A stretch of 64,000 nucleotides of DNA from Rhodosorus marinus (Eukaryota > Rhodophyta > Stylonematophyceae > Stylonematales > Stylonemataceae), in contig JAMWBK010000002.1 of assembly GCA_029953675.1 (NCBI GenBank), forward strand, positions 2,666,001 to 2,730,000, in the 5' to 3' direction. Under the pieces are notes generated by a model. That model made no database searches. It was not told the DNA's origin and saw nothing but the letters and a program-made list of their open reading frames with translations. The translations under genes and the position numbers were made by a program. This document shows, piece after piece, positions 1 through 12,118 of this stretch; within the stretch, counting starts at the first letter, position 1, and each line of letters begins with the position of its first letter.

Positions 1-2296
1 GAGTCGAGGTGTAGCTTCTGCATGGCCTTTCCTAGCACACGCTCTTCCAGAGTATTCTCGCTAATAAGCCGATACACATTCACTGGTTTTTTTTGTCCAA
101 TACGATGCGCCCTATCCATAGCTTGAAGATCCGCCTATTGAAGCATTATGCGCGATAAAGTTAAATATCTTGTGACCTGCTCAGTCATAATGGAGATTCT
201 CATACCTGAGGGTTCCAATCCGAGTCGTACAGAATCACAGTATCCGCGGTAGCCAAATTAATCCCCAATCCACCGGCTCTTGTGGATAGCAAGAATACGA
301 ACTTGTCCGAACCGGGTCTGTTGAACTCTTCGATCTGAGCGTCACGGGATTCGCTGTCCGTCGAACCATCAATTCTGCAGTACTTGAAGCCCCTCATTCT
401 GTCGCAACAGTAGTCCTCCAGAATGTCCAGGACACGGGTCATCTGACTGAAGACTAGGACACGATGTCCAAGCGGCTTGAGGCGGGTCAAAAGCTTGTCC
501 AGGAAATTCAACTTTCCGCAGCCCTCAACTAGATGTTCTCCGAAAGGATCCAAGGATCTGTTTTCGCAGGGGGAAGGTACAGCGACGACAAGTAAGGACA
601 CGATCAAAAGGGGGTCTCCACTTTGGATTCCATACCTGTCTTCGACGCCATCGAAAAGGTAAGGATGGTTGCAACACTTTCTAAGCTGCATAAGAATGTT
701 CAGAAGGCGGACGCGGTCACCTCCGGTGAAATTGATCGCATCTACATCCTTCTTCAAGATGTTTCTGTAGAGGTCCTCTTGGAGCTTAGTCAGCTTCAAA
801 TAGAGCACGGTCTCCTTTTTCGGTGGAAGGTCAGTCTCCACATCAGATTTCAAGCGCCGGATCAAGAACGGTCGAAGTACAGCGTGTAACTGGTGCACAA
901 GCTGCTCAGAGCGACGGGGTACAAGACTTCAGCTTCCAAACCAAAAACTCATCCATGCTCAAGGAGGAAATTTTATCGGCGCACGAGCTTACCTCGTTTT
1001 TAGGCTCTGTTCTATCAGTCCCGGGAGGACCACCTTCAACCGACGAGAACAAGCTGTCAAAGTCGGCGGACGAGGAAAATATGTCTGGCAGTAAGAAGTT
1101 CAGCAAGGCCCACAATTCGCGGAGATTGTTCTGTAGTGGGGTTCCAGTAATCAGAAGGCGGTTCTCGCTCTCAAACATGCGGACCATTTGGGATAGTATC
1201 TAGAGGTAGAAAAGCGAAGCAAATTAGTATGATCATGTGCCCAAGGCCGGCTCAGAGCATTTGAAAGATGTGCGCACTGAATTCTCGTTTTTGATTCTGT
1301 GCGCCTCATCAATAATCAAATACTTCCATACGAACTTCGAGAGAAGGTTCTTTTCCTTCGTAACCATTTCATAAGAAGTTAGGCACACGTCAAACTTGCC
1401 AGGCATCATCCTGTTCTCCCGCAGGTCCTTCCGCTCTTCCTGATTCCCGTGGAAACGGACAACGCTAATTTCCGGGCACCACCTCTCTATTTCCTTCTCC
1501 CAGTTGCCAAGAGTGCTTTTCGGAACAATAACGAGATGAGGCCCTACACAAAAACGCAAAAGGCATTTCTTCAGGAGATTGTGTGTGGCTACTAGACGAA
1601 AATTCGCTCAAGCGCGATCCCTCCTCGTCGAGCGTTCAGAGATCGGGAGAAACGACCTGGCTCGTTCTCAGGCCGGAACCTCAGGTTTTGATAACGTGCA
1701 CAGCCCAAGCTGGTATGCTGATTAGGCGAACAGCATACCGTTAATTTTCTTATGGAGCCTCAGGAATCCCAGCAGCGAAATGGTTTGCAGAGTTTTCCCC
1801 AACCCCATTTCGTCCGCCAGGATACCGTTCAGGCCTCTTTCGTATAGGCCAATCAGGAAGTTCAACCCCTCAACTTGATAGTTTCTCATCTTTCCTTCGA
1901 TGTTCGCGGGCTGTTCATTAAGCCTGGTAACCTCATCAGTCGATGCTTCGGCCTCGAGTAAAAGCGCATCCTCTTCAGCTTCTGTCATTCGACGGGGTGC
2001 CTGTGAGCATGAGGAGTGTAGATCATTTAGCGAATCCTTGTCAAGAAGCCCCTTACACTTGAGTACAAGCTGTCCAGATTTTGGGGTTCCACTCACCCCG
2101 GTACCTTCATCCACTAGCGATTTTCCCATGAAATGTCCGAATATCTTGGATTGAGACAGTAGATACTTAACCTTGTCCATCTACGAAAACGATTGAATAA
2201 ATTCTTCAGATACAATAATACCTCCTCGAACGGGCCATCTGAACATCTGCTCACCTTCGGATCGTCCAATTTGATTCTGTCATGCTCGACACCCAT
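1..2296 (-). CDS. ISWI: ISWI-family chromatin-remodelling ATPase, 3' part outside window
   Basis: ATP-dependent nucleosome remodeller of the SNF2/ISWI family, acting in the nucleus. Exons (minus strand): 2255-2296, 1739-2180, 1278-1543, 993-1199, 636-901, 206-557, and 134 to the window edge; all introns are GT..AG and phases agree. Seen in order: a segment [19 protein letters not shown], Walker A DEMGLGKT (about residue 140), [13 protein letters not shown] box ([10 protein letters not shown]), [28 protein letters not shown], then helicase motifs [11 protein letters not shown] and [17 protein letters not shown]. These match ISWI rather than SNF2 or CHD. The HAND-SANT-SLIDE region expected downstream lies beyond base 1. 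The first in-frame ATG at 2296 gives an unusually short N-terminus; an upstream exon could be missed, because the frame is open back to a stop near 2427 without another ATG. Confidence 0.93.
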
Positions 2297-3036
2297 GTTG
2301 CTGGCTCTTGCTTGCAGCCCTGCGCAAAACTTCAATTCACGGCTTGACAATCCAGCCTGAGCGATGCCCTCAAGCTTAGACCATAAAAAACCTAGAATAT
2401 CAAGCGAAAGCTCCCGGCGGCGCTAAGTATAACAGCCAAGTCCCGTACCGCCAACTAAGTCCGGCACTCCCTTCCTCCCCCAACAGAGTCCAGCTTCAGC
2501 ACAAACGAGTGTATGGACCGCGGCAGCCCCCCAGTGCCTCTTTGATACTCTTTTATTATAAAATTCGTAAGCACAAAGCAAAGTCACTGAGATGCCTTCC
2601 ATGCGCTGTAGCTCCCGCTTCCCCACCCAGCGCTCTTCTACAAGAACTTAACCCACGCCCCGCTCTTCTTTGCAGGTGTTGAGCAGAAAGAGGTGCTTAA
2701 GAAGAAGACCCACCAACATGAGAGAATGAGACGGGTGTCAAAACATAATTTGATAGTATTCCGTATAGGACACGTATCTTCTGATAATTGGTTATATTTG
2801 CCGGGAGTTCGCAGCCGGTACGACTCCGTGAATGGAGAGAAGTTGGGACAGGCGTGCGTACATGGTTTGTTGCAAAACTGTAGCAGTTAGATCTAATTTG
2901 TCGAGGACGAGTACGGACAGGTGGTGTATATTTCTTGGATGGTCTTGACGTTTGGAGGGTAATAATTTGTCTAGAGCAGGTTTAATCATTTTTAGGAGGT
3001 TGGGGCCTTGTATGTAGTAGGCTGACTCTAGAGGGC
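2297..3036. other. Intergenic, between ISWI and CRY-DASH
   Basis: No convincing coding signal on either strand. It should hold the ISWI promoter and 5' leader and the 3' end of the cryptochrome gene. Short open frames here have no splice partners or recognisable motifs. Confidence 0.5.
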
Positions 3037-4893
3037 CTATCTCCGCTTTCTTCCCTTGTCGCGCTTTTGTCCATGGGGTCCCCGATTGTTCCGAGAATCA
3101 AACTGCTTTCCACCACCTGGGTTAACGTCCTTTTTGCCATATTTGAAGTCCTTCACCTGCGCGATTGAACGAGGATAGTCCTTACCCAGGCGGACGCCGT
3201 ATTCCTCCAACTCGGAATCATCCATCTTGAATATTTGATGGCACATTCCCCCTGGAATCTGCTTCAACTCCGGGCACCACAGTTTCGTGAAAGTAGCGTC
3301 TCCATCGTACGTTTGGGCTTGCAGCACCATGTTGAATCGTCTCCCCCCTTGAGGATCACTTCCAACACCAGCGATGTACGCCCAATTTCCGTAGTTGGCA
3401 GCAACGTCGTGGTCTATCAGAGCGCTCTCAAAGTACTCCGCTCCTGCTCTCCAGTCCGGAAACGCGAGGTCGTGGATTAGGAAGGACGCCACGTTCTGAC
3501 GTAAGCGATTGCTCATGAAACCAGTGGCCCTCAGTTCTCTCATGCCCGCGTCCACAAAAGGAACACCGGTTTCGCCTTTAATCCATTTAGCAAGGTTTTG
3601 GATATCCTCATCCGAAGCGGGAACCTTCGCAAAATCGAGGTCTCGAGCAGCGCCCCAACTGGTCCCGCCGGAGGAACCACCTCTGTGTCGCTGTCCGAGG
3701 TTGGCTAGTTGCGAGTACCCTTTCCAAGCGAATAGACGAGTGTCCTCCTTCACCATCATCCAGCGGAAAAAATCTCTGGTAATCAGCTCAAATATCAACC
3801 AGTACGTGTTCTCGTCAGCTACACGTTCTTCCTCGTACTTCTTCACATTTGCGTGCACTCGTCGAGGAGAAATACAACCCAGGGCCAACCATGAAGACAA
3901 TTTCGAAGAGAATTCGGCTGTTCCAGATCCATTGCGGATTTCTTTGTACTTTCTTAGGAGATCTTGCTTCCAAATCCAGTTATCAATTCTTTCCAAAGCG
4001 GCATCTTCCCCACCCTTGAACTTTAGGACACTTCTTTCATCTTCTGGAGGTTGAACCTCATCAGTCAGAGAGTCGAGCGTCGGCATCGTACCAGCGTCAA
4101 CCTCCACGGAAGGTAGAGGTTTCAACTTCGTCAAAGATGGCAACTCTGGCCGAACGGATGCACTAACTTCGATTATTTTCCTGTACTGTGTGAACACTGG
4201 TGGCGTAGTGTTCTTTGGATTGAACGGTAAATCGCGCAGGTGGTGCAGTGTTCCTTCCCAAGCTAGTTTTAGTTCCGGAGGCCCCGATGGCCCTTCAATC
4301 TCGAGCAGGTTCCTCGTCAGCCTGTGCTCCACCCTGCGCTCCTCAAATGCAGCTTCCTTTGACGCCATTACTGTAACTGGGTTGTTTTCAGACTGGACAG
4401 AGCGTGCTAGCTCGGCGATCACTTCCTCGGGCTTCCCTACGCGAACAATAAGCTTGGACTGCAGCGACATCAGATTTTTTCTCAAATTTTCAACGGACTC
4501 TACCAGAAATCGAGTTCGTATGGGGCCGGTTTTGCTGAAACCCCAGAGCTGAGACTTCCCCGACTCGCTTCCAAAGAGCCTTGGATCAAACACGTAGACC
4601 GGAAGCAAAGCCGAGCCCGTGTTGGCCATTGTGAGTGTAGCATTGTCATGTAGTCGCAAGTCGTTCCGGAACCAAAGGATCACCGTTCCCTTTCCTTCAA
4701 GATCCTCTGCAGTCCTATCTCGCGGCAGGAGCATTTTTCTGTACATGCCCAATGCCCTGCGGAAGCTCCTCCGACCACAGGGATGCAAGGCGGAGACAAA
4801 GCATGCAAAAGGTGCTCGACCACTAACTACGGCAAGGCTCATTCTCTCCCACTTTGTATCGTTGCAAAGCGATACAGATTTGACCCTCGTCAA
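3037..4893 (-). CDS. CRY-DASH: CRY-DASH cryptochrome / photolyase-family flavoprotein
   Basis: Blue-light flavoprotein of the cryptochrome DASH class, which in characterised members repairs or binds cyclobutane pyrimidine dimers in single-stranded DNA. One uninterrupted 618-codon frame, in contrast to most neighbours. The N-terminal alpha/beta domain begins near residue 70 (VILWFRNDLRLHDN) and shows the DASH-type stretch KTGPIRTRFLVESVENLRKN. The FAD-binding domain includes TGVPFVDAGMRELRATGFMS and DHDVAANYGNWAYIAGVGSD, ending with a QAQTYDGDATFTKLWCPEL block. About 60 residues precede the photolyase domain; they are rich in R, S and A with few acids and could be an organelle-targeting presequence, or translation may start at an internal Met just before the domain. 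The C-terminal tail is strongly basic (ends KRDKGRKRR), possibly nuclear-targeting or nucleic-acid binding. Class assignment is strong; targeting is inference. Confidence 0.95.
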   Translation of the reverse strand: MTRVKSVSLCNDTKWERMSLAVVSGRAPFACFVSALHPCGRRSFRRALGMYRKMLLPRDRTAEDLEGKGTVILWFRNDLRLHDNATLTMANTGSALLPVYVFDPRLFGSESGKSQLWGFSKTGPIRTRFLVESVENLRKNLMSLQSKLIVRVGKPEEVIAELARSVQSENNPVTVMASKEAAFEERRVEHRLTRNLLEIEGPSGPPELKLAWEGTLHHLRDLPFNPKNTTPPVFTQYRKIIEVSASVRPELPSLTKLKPLPSVEVDAGTMPTLDSLTDEVQPPEDERSVLKFKGGEDAALERIDNWIWKQDLLRKYKEIRNGSGTAEFSSKLSSWLALGCISPRRVHANVKKYEEERVADENTYWLIFELITRDFFRWMMVKEDTRLFAWKGYSQLANLGQRHRGGSSGGTSWGAARDLDFAKVPASDEDIQNLAKWIKGETGVPFVDAGMRELRATGFMSNRLRQNVASFLIHDLAFPDWRAGAEYFESALIDHDVAANYGNWAYIAGVGSDPQGGRRFNMVLQAQTYDGDATFTKLWCPELKQIPGGMCHQIFKMDDSELEEYGVRLGKDYPRSIAQVKDFKYGKKDVNPGGGKQFDSRNNRGPHGQKRDKGRKRR

Positions 4894-5813
4894 TCTTCAT
4901 TACCGTCCAAAGCGTCCAGCAATCATTTTTGAACCATGTCCAACCTTCCCAGAGCTTCCCAAGCCTTCGAGATGTCTATCGATTTCCTGCATACCATTCG
5001 TTTCGCTGCTACTGAAAACTTCCCGTCCTATATTGACTGACTATAATATATGATTGGCCAACAACGATGAGGCATCAATCATTTTCAAGCTATTGTACTT
5101 GAGCAGAATCGATGGTCGAAAACCTTCTCCTTCCCTTTTGCTGGTTGTAATCGGGACTATGGAAGAGGCATCAGAGATACGACACAGACCTAAGGATGGC
5201 GGGTCTGCATCCTACATGTCCGCTTTTGAAGCAGCAGAATGTGGTACAGTGTGATGGACAGAAGAAGCCTGTTTGGTCGTGTTCATTTTGTTTGAACGAG
5301 GAGAAGCCTGCGTATTCACGGTTCCTGCACGCTGTTTGTTTTGAATTCTACATATTGGAACAGTAGTCTGTCCTTCAGAGATTAGACTGACCCACGATGA
5401 AGCCGTCCCTCATGCATGTATTCCCAGTTAATACTCGCAGTAGCTCCTTTTATAAGAATCCTTTGCATCTGTGAGACATCCACGAACAGAATAAGTGAGG
5501 GATTTCAACAGGAACAGGACGTGGTACCTCTTGACTTTCTCCGCCACCACACCCGCGCTAGGCTACCTTACAACTGCTTTCGGAATAATGAACAGTTTAG
5601 GAAACTTCAACCAATAATTGCTTGAAAATTGATTTTGTTTTTCCTATTTTGGTCAAATTTAGGACTCTAGTCCGTTTTACGCTAAGTGCGGACCTAATTT
5701 CATGAACATGTTGGCGATGTTGAAGTGGTTGGAATCTGCGACTTGGGGGAAGCTTTTGCTATGCAGATTGCGGACGAGATGTTTGCTGAAGCTTCTGAAT
5801 GTCTGATAGAATA
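4894..5813. other. Divergent intergenic region between CRY-DASH and VPS45
   Basis: About 920 bp between two genes pointing away from each other, so probably carrying both promoters. No frame here joins the VPS45 first exon by a consensus splice, and no known motif was seen. Confidence 0.5.
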
Positions 5814-8260
5814 ATGGATATTCAGAGGGCTGTCACGACATACGCGCAGCAGATGCTGACTTCGATTGATGGAATCAAGGCATTGCTGCTCGACGACGAA
5901 ACGGTGAGAGAATCAGCTAACATCTTCTGTGGTTCCCTCGTGGAATCTACGTGTAGACCAGGTGTTCTCCGTTCTTTTTCCTGATAAGCAACGATCTGGA
6001 TTCGAACTCCAAGAACCATCAGTCAACTACTTTTCGCCATGAGTCCGCCGAACGGATTTTGAACCACGATCGTCTGGAAAACGACTGTTGCTAACTGGGC
6101 ACTCTCTGACCATCTGCAGGCTGGGATTATCGGACTGGTATCTTCCCAAACTGAGATTACTCAGCACGATGTTTATCTGGTCGAGCGGCTGAAGGCAAGA
6201 GAGAAGGGAGATGAATCGCAAAGACATATCAAGGCAATTGTATTCGTCAGACCCACTGCTGAGAACACCATACTATTAAGGAAGGAGCTGGCTAGCCCGT
6301 CGTTTGGTGAGTACTACATTTATTTTTCGAACACCATTCGACGGACACTGCTCGAGGACCTGGCAGATGCAGACGTCCACTCCAAAGTGGTTGAGGTGAA
6401 AGAGTACTTTGCGGATGTGTACTCCCTAATGCCACATCTCTTCCATCTAAAAGTTAATCCTTGCGTCGGGGCATCAAGAGTACGCTGTCATTTAAGATCT
6501 ATCGTTGTAACCCTTGCTCTCGGCATCTCACCTCGTTCATTCTTCGGTTCTCCCGGATGCGCAGTCTATGTCCCAGAGTTCTCAATTCGAACGAGTAATT
6601 GACGGCTTGTTCGCAGTATTGCTTGCGCTCAAGAAACAACCAGTGATACGCTTTGACGAATCTAGTCCGCTGTGTCGGTATCTCTTTCCCAATTTTTTCG
6701 AGAGTTTGAAAACTTCCATCGCCTCCCTAACAGTTGTCCCCTGGCTTTAGGAACATCGCGGAGCGTCTCAGCGTTAGAATCGACCAGGAGCGAAACCTTT
6801 TCAACTTTCAAGGCTCAAGTCAAGCGCCATTGCTTTTACTTCTTGATCGGAAAGAGGATCCTGTGACGCCTCTCCTAAACCAGTGGACATACGAGGCAAT
6901 GGCTCATGAGCTTTTGACCTTGAAAAACAACAGAGTAGTCCTGAATGAGAGCACTGGAGTGGGAAGCGGCGACGTCCGCGAAGTAGTACTCGACCAGCGA
7001 ATCGATGATTTCTACCGCCGCAACATGTTCCTGAACTTTGGAGAGCTGGGAGACAACGTAAAGCATCTGGTCGATTCTTTTCAGGTAGTTTGATACCACC
7101 TCAGTGGATGATTCCATTCACTCGTTCTGTTCGGTCCAAAATGAATGTCCACTCTAAGTTTTCACAACTCGATACGGATTTTAGGTTCAGCACAGATCGA
7201 CTGATCGACTTGACACTATCGATGACATGATGAAGTTCGTAGAAAACTATCCGGAGTTCAAGAAAACCAGTCACAACGTGTCGAAACATGTTACCTTGCT
7301 AAGCGAACTGAGCAAGATCGTCGACCGCAATCGGCTTTTAGATGTCAGCGAACTTGAGCAGGATATCGCATGCCGTGAAAGTGCGGTAGAGCACAAGGCG
7401 CAGGTTTGATTTTGCATAACATTAGCACGTCCGTTTTGAAGCAGACATCTAATATATCTTGATGCATCTTAATTGCAGGTTCTGAATTTCCTCAAAAGCT
7501 ACAAGGTGACAAAGGAGGACAAGCTCAAGCTCGTCCTTCTATACTCCCTTCGGTATGAGCGAGCAGGGGATATGCCCCTCGGCGCCCTGATTCAAGGTTT
7601 ATACTCAGCTGTAGGTTGACTCGCGAACCCAAAATCAGTGTTCTTGTCTAGAGTCGCTCATGGTAATCTGTTTTCCGCCTGCTCTGGAAATAGGGCCTGG
7701 GCTCGGATAAAGTTTCGCTAGTGAACGCCGTCACACAACAGGCAGGGGCATCTGCACGGCGAGGAGACGTGTTCAACAATCAATCCTTTCTTGCCAAGGC
7801 TAGAAGCTCGGTTAAACGCGGATTCGGTGGAGTCACCAATGTATATACACAACATGAACCGCTTCTTGCGTCAATTCTGGACGACACCATCAGGGGAAGA
7901 CTGAGGTTGGATGAATATCCAGTTGTACATGGAACACCAGCACAAACTTGCAGAGAAGTAAGTTCTCTCCTTAGCATACGGCAGGTTTGTTGACACCAGT
8001 GACTGATCCGTCTTTTAATGTGGGTGTTGAAGGTCGTTGTGTTCATCGCCGGAGGAGCAACTTACGAAGAGTCAAAATGTGTAGCGGAAATCAACGGATA
8101 TATTTCGGCAACGGCACAAGAGAACTCGTTCACGGCATCTGCAAGAGCAGCCTCGAAGATGAACGGAACCCGGATCATTTTAGGCGGTTCAACGATCCAC
8201 AACTCTGCCAGCTATTTGGAAGAAATCGCCAAGAAGCAGACCATGATGTCAACTAGCTGA
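5814..8260 (+). CDS. VPS45: VPS45, Sec1/Munc18-family vesicle-fusion protein
   Basis: SM-family protein that binds syntaxin-type SNAREs and governs fusion at the trans-Golgi/endosome. Eight exons: 5814-5903, 6120-6452, 6565-6677, 6751-7084, 7185-7403, 7479-7610, 7694-7957, 8033-8260; the sum encodes 570 aa, the usual VPS45 length. Seen: GIKALLLDDET at the start, GEYYIYFSNTI, LLLLDRKEDPVTPLLNQWTY, MMKFVENYPEFKKTSHNVSK, and near the C-terminus FIAGGATYEESK and GTRIILGGSTIHNSASYLEE, all VPS45-type rather than Sly1, Vps33 or Sec1. The donor at 6453 (GTTAAT) is weak but frame demands it. The acceptor at 7184 could shift six bases to 7190 without changing frame. Start chosen because the first Met matches the family N-terminus. 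Confidence 0.94.
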
Positions 8261-10240
8261 TATGCACATGTACATAAAACTGCTCAGCTTGTTAATTACC
8301 AAACTATCTTTTGATGGCGCTGGCAACCCGACAGTCGGCTGGAATCTAAAATGGTGTCAAAACAGTTCGAACTTCGGATGACCATCCGCGGGTTCAATTC
8401 TCAATTCAATGCAAAGGATGGCCTCCAACAACGAGATGTGACCCTGGGCGCGACCCCGCTCGAATCCGTGAATTCTGTCCTCAACGCTCCTCCCTCGGAA
8501 GTGGATCAAATGCCAGTCAACGTTCTGGAGCGCCTGCCTTGACAACAGACTCGCTTCAACACGACAAGAACAAATACTTAAAAAAAAGAAGCTATTCAAG
8601 CTCTGAACCAATCCGGGACAACCCTGGCTCCTCTGTTCGAGACTAATTCAGTGAGGAAATGTTCTCAAATCTAAGTTGCCCATCCCTATTAATCTGTTCG
8701 GGAGACATATTTTCCTGATCAAATTCTTGATAATAGAAATATGATCATATTGTGAAACTCCTACAGTCTAAACCTAATCCGCCAGATAAAAAAAATAAAA
8801 ATGAACCGGAACACTCAGTACGAGGGAAATCCACATGGCCATTATTCCGAGAAGACTTGAAAGAAAATAATTGTTTCCGGGCCTTTTTGGAAGCGTCCCC
8901 TTTTTCGTGTACCTAAAAAGCAGCTTCATCATATTTAATTAATAAATTATTGTCCCGCCACTCCGCGAGGGACGAAGGTTCCGTGTTTTTTCTATCCTTT
9001 TTCAAATACGCCGGGCTAACCCTCGCAAAAATATCGTTTTTATTTTAAGAAATTCTAGTGTGAGAGATAGAATATGCTTTCCAATACTCGATGTTGGCCA
9101 CTTTCACGAAAGGGCCAATTCATCCTATACATGGCAATGCTTTCAAATATTTCATTAATTTATTTAAATATATGAAAAGAAATAGCGAATCAGTATCGTT
9201 ACAGGAGATTAATTTGAAAAAAAAAAGAGATATACCAATTGAATATCCTTCGAAGACATGTTACAAAAAACGAAGGTGAGTTGCTCTAGCAGAACTGATG
9301 ACTGCCTTGATTCGTCAAGGGGGTTGGATATAGATTAGCTATTCAGATTGGGACTTCTTCAACAAATTAACCGGGGTATATGTTTTCGAGGATAAAAAGG
9401 GTAAACTGATTTTATTTATCAAAATTGAATCAAATGAAATATGATATTTAATTTTTGATGCCCCTAAATTTTGGGTTTACTTGAGAACTGATAAAGAGGC
9501 GAGGAGGAGGAAAGGGGGGGATAAGAGGATGAGGGTAGCTGCTGCTTCTTGGGTTTGAAAAACGTGATGGCTCATTGGGATGGTGTTTTAACTTCATTTG
9601 AAAAAATTCTGCAAAGTGGAGAAGAAAAAACATTTCTCTTCTTTCAATTATACAGAGATTTCTTGTTTGTGAGGGGAAGGGGGGTTGGGGAGAGAGGGAG
9701 GTTAAGGCTTATAGATCTGCCGAGGTTGAAGGAATAGGTTTGCGTTGAGTTTCGAGTTGTTGTAGCAGTAAGAGAGGACGGGGGAAAAAAAGGCGCACTC
9801 TCTTTGTTTTTCTTTTTCTCGGGAACGTAGGGGTTTGTGTGGGGGTGCTTCACATCTTTTACGTGTCTTTTTTTTTTTTTTTCGTGGGGTCATCTTTTCG
9901 TCTGTTTTTCTTCAGGTTTGGGGCTGCCTTTTGTAGTTGTCATTTTCATGTTGATGTTCCAGGTTTTCGCTGAGAGCGAGCTTCGCATTTCCAGTTGAGA
10001 ACCTGGAGCAGAAGCGTTCGGCGTTGCTACTTTTTATTTGCGGTGATCGCTGTGGGACTTCCCCGCAGCGGTGCTTGGGTTGTGTAGGATTGTAAGAAGA
10101 AACCAGCCGATTGTTCATACAGAAATGATTAGGGTAAGCTCACCCGAAGCTTTCACGCCGAACTACTCCAACTGACTGTTGCCCTAAACTGCTTGTCCTA
10201 CCACTGTTTTCCTGTTCCTCTTTCAATTGGGAAGAGTGAC
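8261..10240. other. Long AT-rich intergenic stretch
   Basis: Nearly 2 kb with no supported gene. 8650-9450 is AT-rich; 9480-9900 changes to purine-rich on the plus strand with G runs and a long T run at about 9868-9882. Frames at 8351-8542 and 9091-9279 lack recognisable motifs and splice continuation. The last few hundred bases should contain the homeobox-gene promoter. Confidence 0.5.
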
Positions 10241-11910
10241 ATGTACAGGGGTCCTAGATCCGATTCAGTAGCGGACGCGGAAGCATTTCGTCTTGAAAGC
10301 TTCGGCTCTGCTGTCAATACAATTCTCGTTGCTGCTAAGTCTAGCTCTCGCATCACAGGCTGGCAAGGTGAGCAGCGATTGAGCTCAGTTCTATCTCCGG
10401 TGGGAACTCCGAATACGGATCCCAGGGTCTTCAAAGACGGGGAAGGACACCAATGGGCGGACTCAGTCCCATCCCCGCTGGAAACGCCAAAGCTGGGCTC
10501 AAGGATCTTCACAGACGCGGAGCAACAGATACTCAAGGAGACTTTTCGACAGGACCCATACCCACCGCGAAAGAGGCTTCGAGAGCTTTCTGACAATTTC
10601 GAGAAGCCCTTGTACAAGGTGAAAACCTGGTTTAACAATCGTAGAGCGAAAGTTAGGAGATTGGCGAGTGCAGACAGGGGGGACGGCCAGGTGCCCAATA
10701 ACACGGTTCACAGAGAGATGGTCGATGGTGGCGCAGTGGTCGGGAAGAAACCGATCACGGGGGCTGGTTCAGTCGTCAAACCTGACCCATCTTCCCTGGG
10801 ATCGCCTTTCACTCCAGCAAATACAACGACTTCAACCCCGCTGCTCATTCCTAATAACCGACGACAACGACTAGTGCCGGATAAGACACCACCCCCAACA
10901 ATACTGAAAGGGTCAAGCCTATCTATTGGGAATTGGACTTGTACCGGTTGTGAGGGAAAGGGTGCGACTACTTCTCTCGCTAATCCTTCTACACGAGAAC
11001 TGAAATGGCTCTTTGGTGTGACTGTGTCAATTTGCAGACAGCGAAGCTCTAGGCGATGGCCTCGAGGTAAAGTTCCTCTACGGAAGAAGAAGGGTTGTCT
11101 ATGAATTCTGTAGCGCCGAGAGCTTAGATGTTGCTCTGGAGCGCGGGGGCCCATTCAGCAAGGTCGATGTCCTTTTTGATAACATTGAGAAGCTCAGCGT
11201 TGAGACCAAGACCCCGAATACTGGAATTAGGTTAACGCTGAAATCCGATCCTGACATTTACGCGCAAGAACCCAGTAACTTCGCCGCGTACAAGTCTCGC
11301 AAGAAGCAGCGACAATACATAAGGAGCCAAGATGCGACTCTACTAAGCATATTTAGCCATGCTAATGAACATTTCATATCAATGGATCAATCCCGAGGGG
11401 AGGCGATCAGAGAAAAGCTCGTACAACTGGAGCCAAGATTTTCGAGGATGATCTCGCAGGTGGCCCCTAGCACTGGCATAGTATGTTGGTCCCCGTCAAC
11501 TTACTCAGAAAAGGGGTTTTGGACGCGAGAGACTAACTATCATGCTACTGGCTTCTTTTTAGGCGCCCACTTTGGAATGTATTACCCCGCGTAGCACTCA
11601 GGACCGAAACTCACTTCCAAGATTTGCCCTCGAGCCCCAAGACGATGTCCGGGCTCGAAGGACTTTGGACTTTGCGGAAACTCCGGACGGTCGAGGTTAT
11701 TCAGTTTTGGCGAAACTCCCGCCACTTCCCCAAGAGTCTGCTGGCTCCGCTGCAAGTATTTATTCGACTAGGAGCGCGCCTTCTTTTTCGCGCATGCCCC
11801 TGCTTCCGCCTCTGACCCCACTGATCGCTTTGACCTCGTCCGCGCTGAAACAGAACGAGAATCAAAGCCGACCTGGCCAAGTACCTTTCATGCTGAACCA
11901 CCTTGACTGA
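10241..11910 (+). CDS. Homeodomain transcription factor with uncharacterised C-terminal region
   Basis: Probable nuclear DNA-binding regulator, 492 aa. Exons 10241-10949, 11038-11459, 11563-11910; donors GTGAGG and GTGGCC with acceptors TTTGCAG and TTTTTAG, phases agree. The homeodomain lies at about residues 86-142 (FTDAEQQILKETF ... YKVKTWFNNRRAKVRR), with helix-3 W, F, N and R in place. Upstream is a direct duplication of a SPV/LGTP-type motif (SVLSPVGTPNTDPRVFKDGE and SVPSPLETPKLGSRIFTDAE), the second leading into the homeodomain. After exon 1 a dense, well-ordered stretch follows (VKFLYGRRRVVYEF, then GIRLTLKSDPDIYAQEPSNF) that looks like a folded domain I do not recognise. The last exon is Pro/Ser-rich. 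The in-frame region upstream of the ATG lacks Met. Converges with the CS-domain gene. Confidence 0.85.
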
Positions 11911-12118
11911 AAAGTTCGGAGGGTTGGCGCGCTACGTCATGCCTTATTGGATCTGATGAACAGTCTCCTCCTGCGTGGTTTGCTTGTGGTGCTTTTCATT
12001 TGCGGAGATCGGTTCGTGCTATGTATGATCAACATAATATCAAATCCCCGCAGCCGGGACTCCATAAAGACTTTACTGTAAATGTCCAATTTCGCTGTTT
12101 CCGCGCTCTTGCTGATCA

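Noticed and set aside
5995-6015. tRNA T-loop-like word on the minus strand
   Set aside because: GTTCGAATCC-like text in a VPS45 intron lacks a pairing stem, and no anticodon arm was found.
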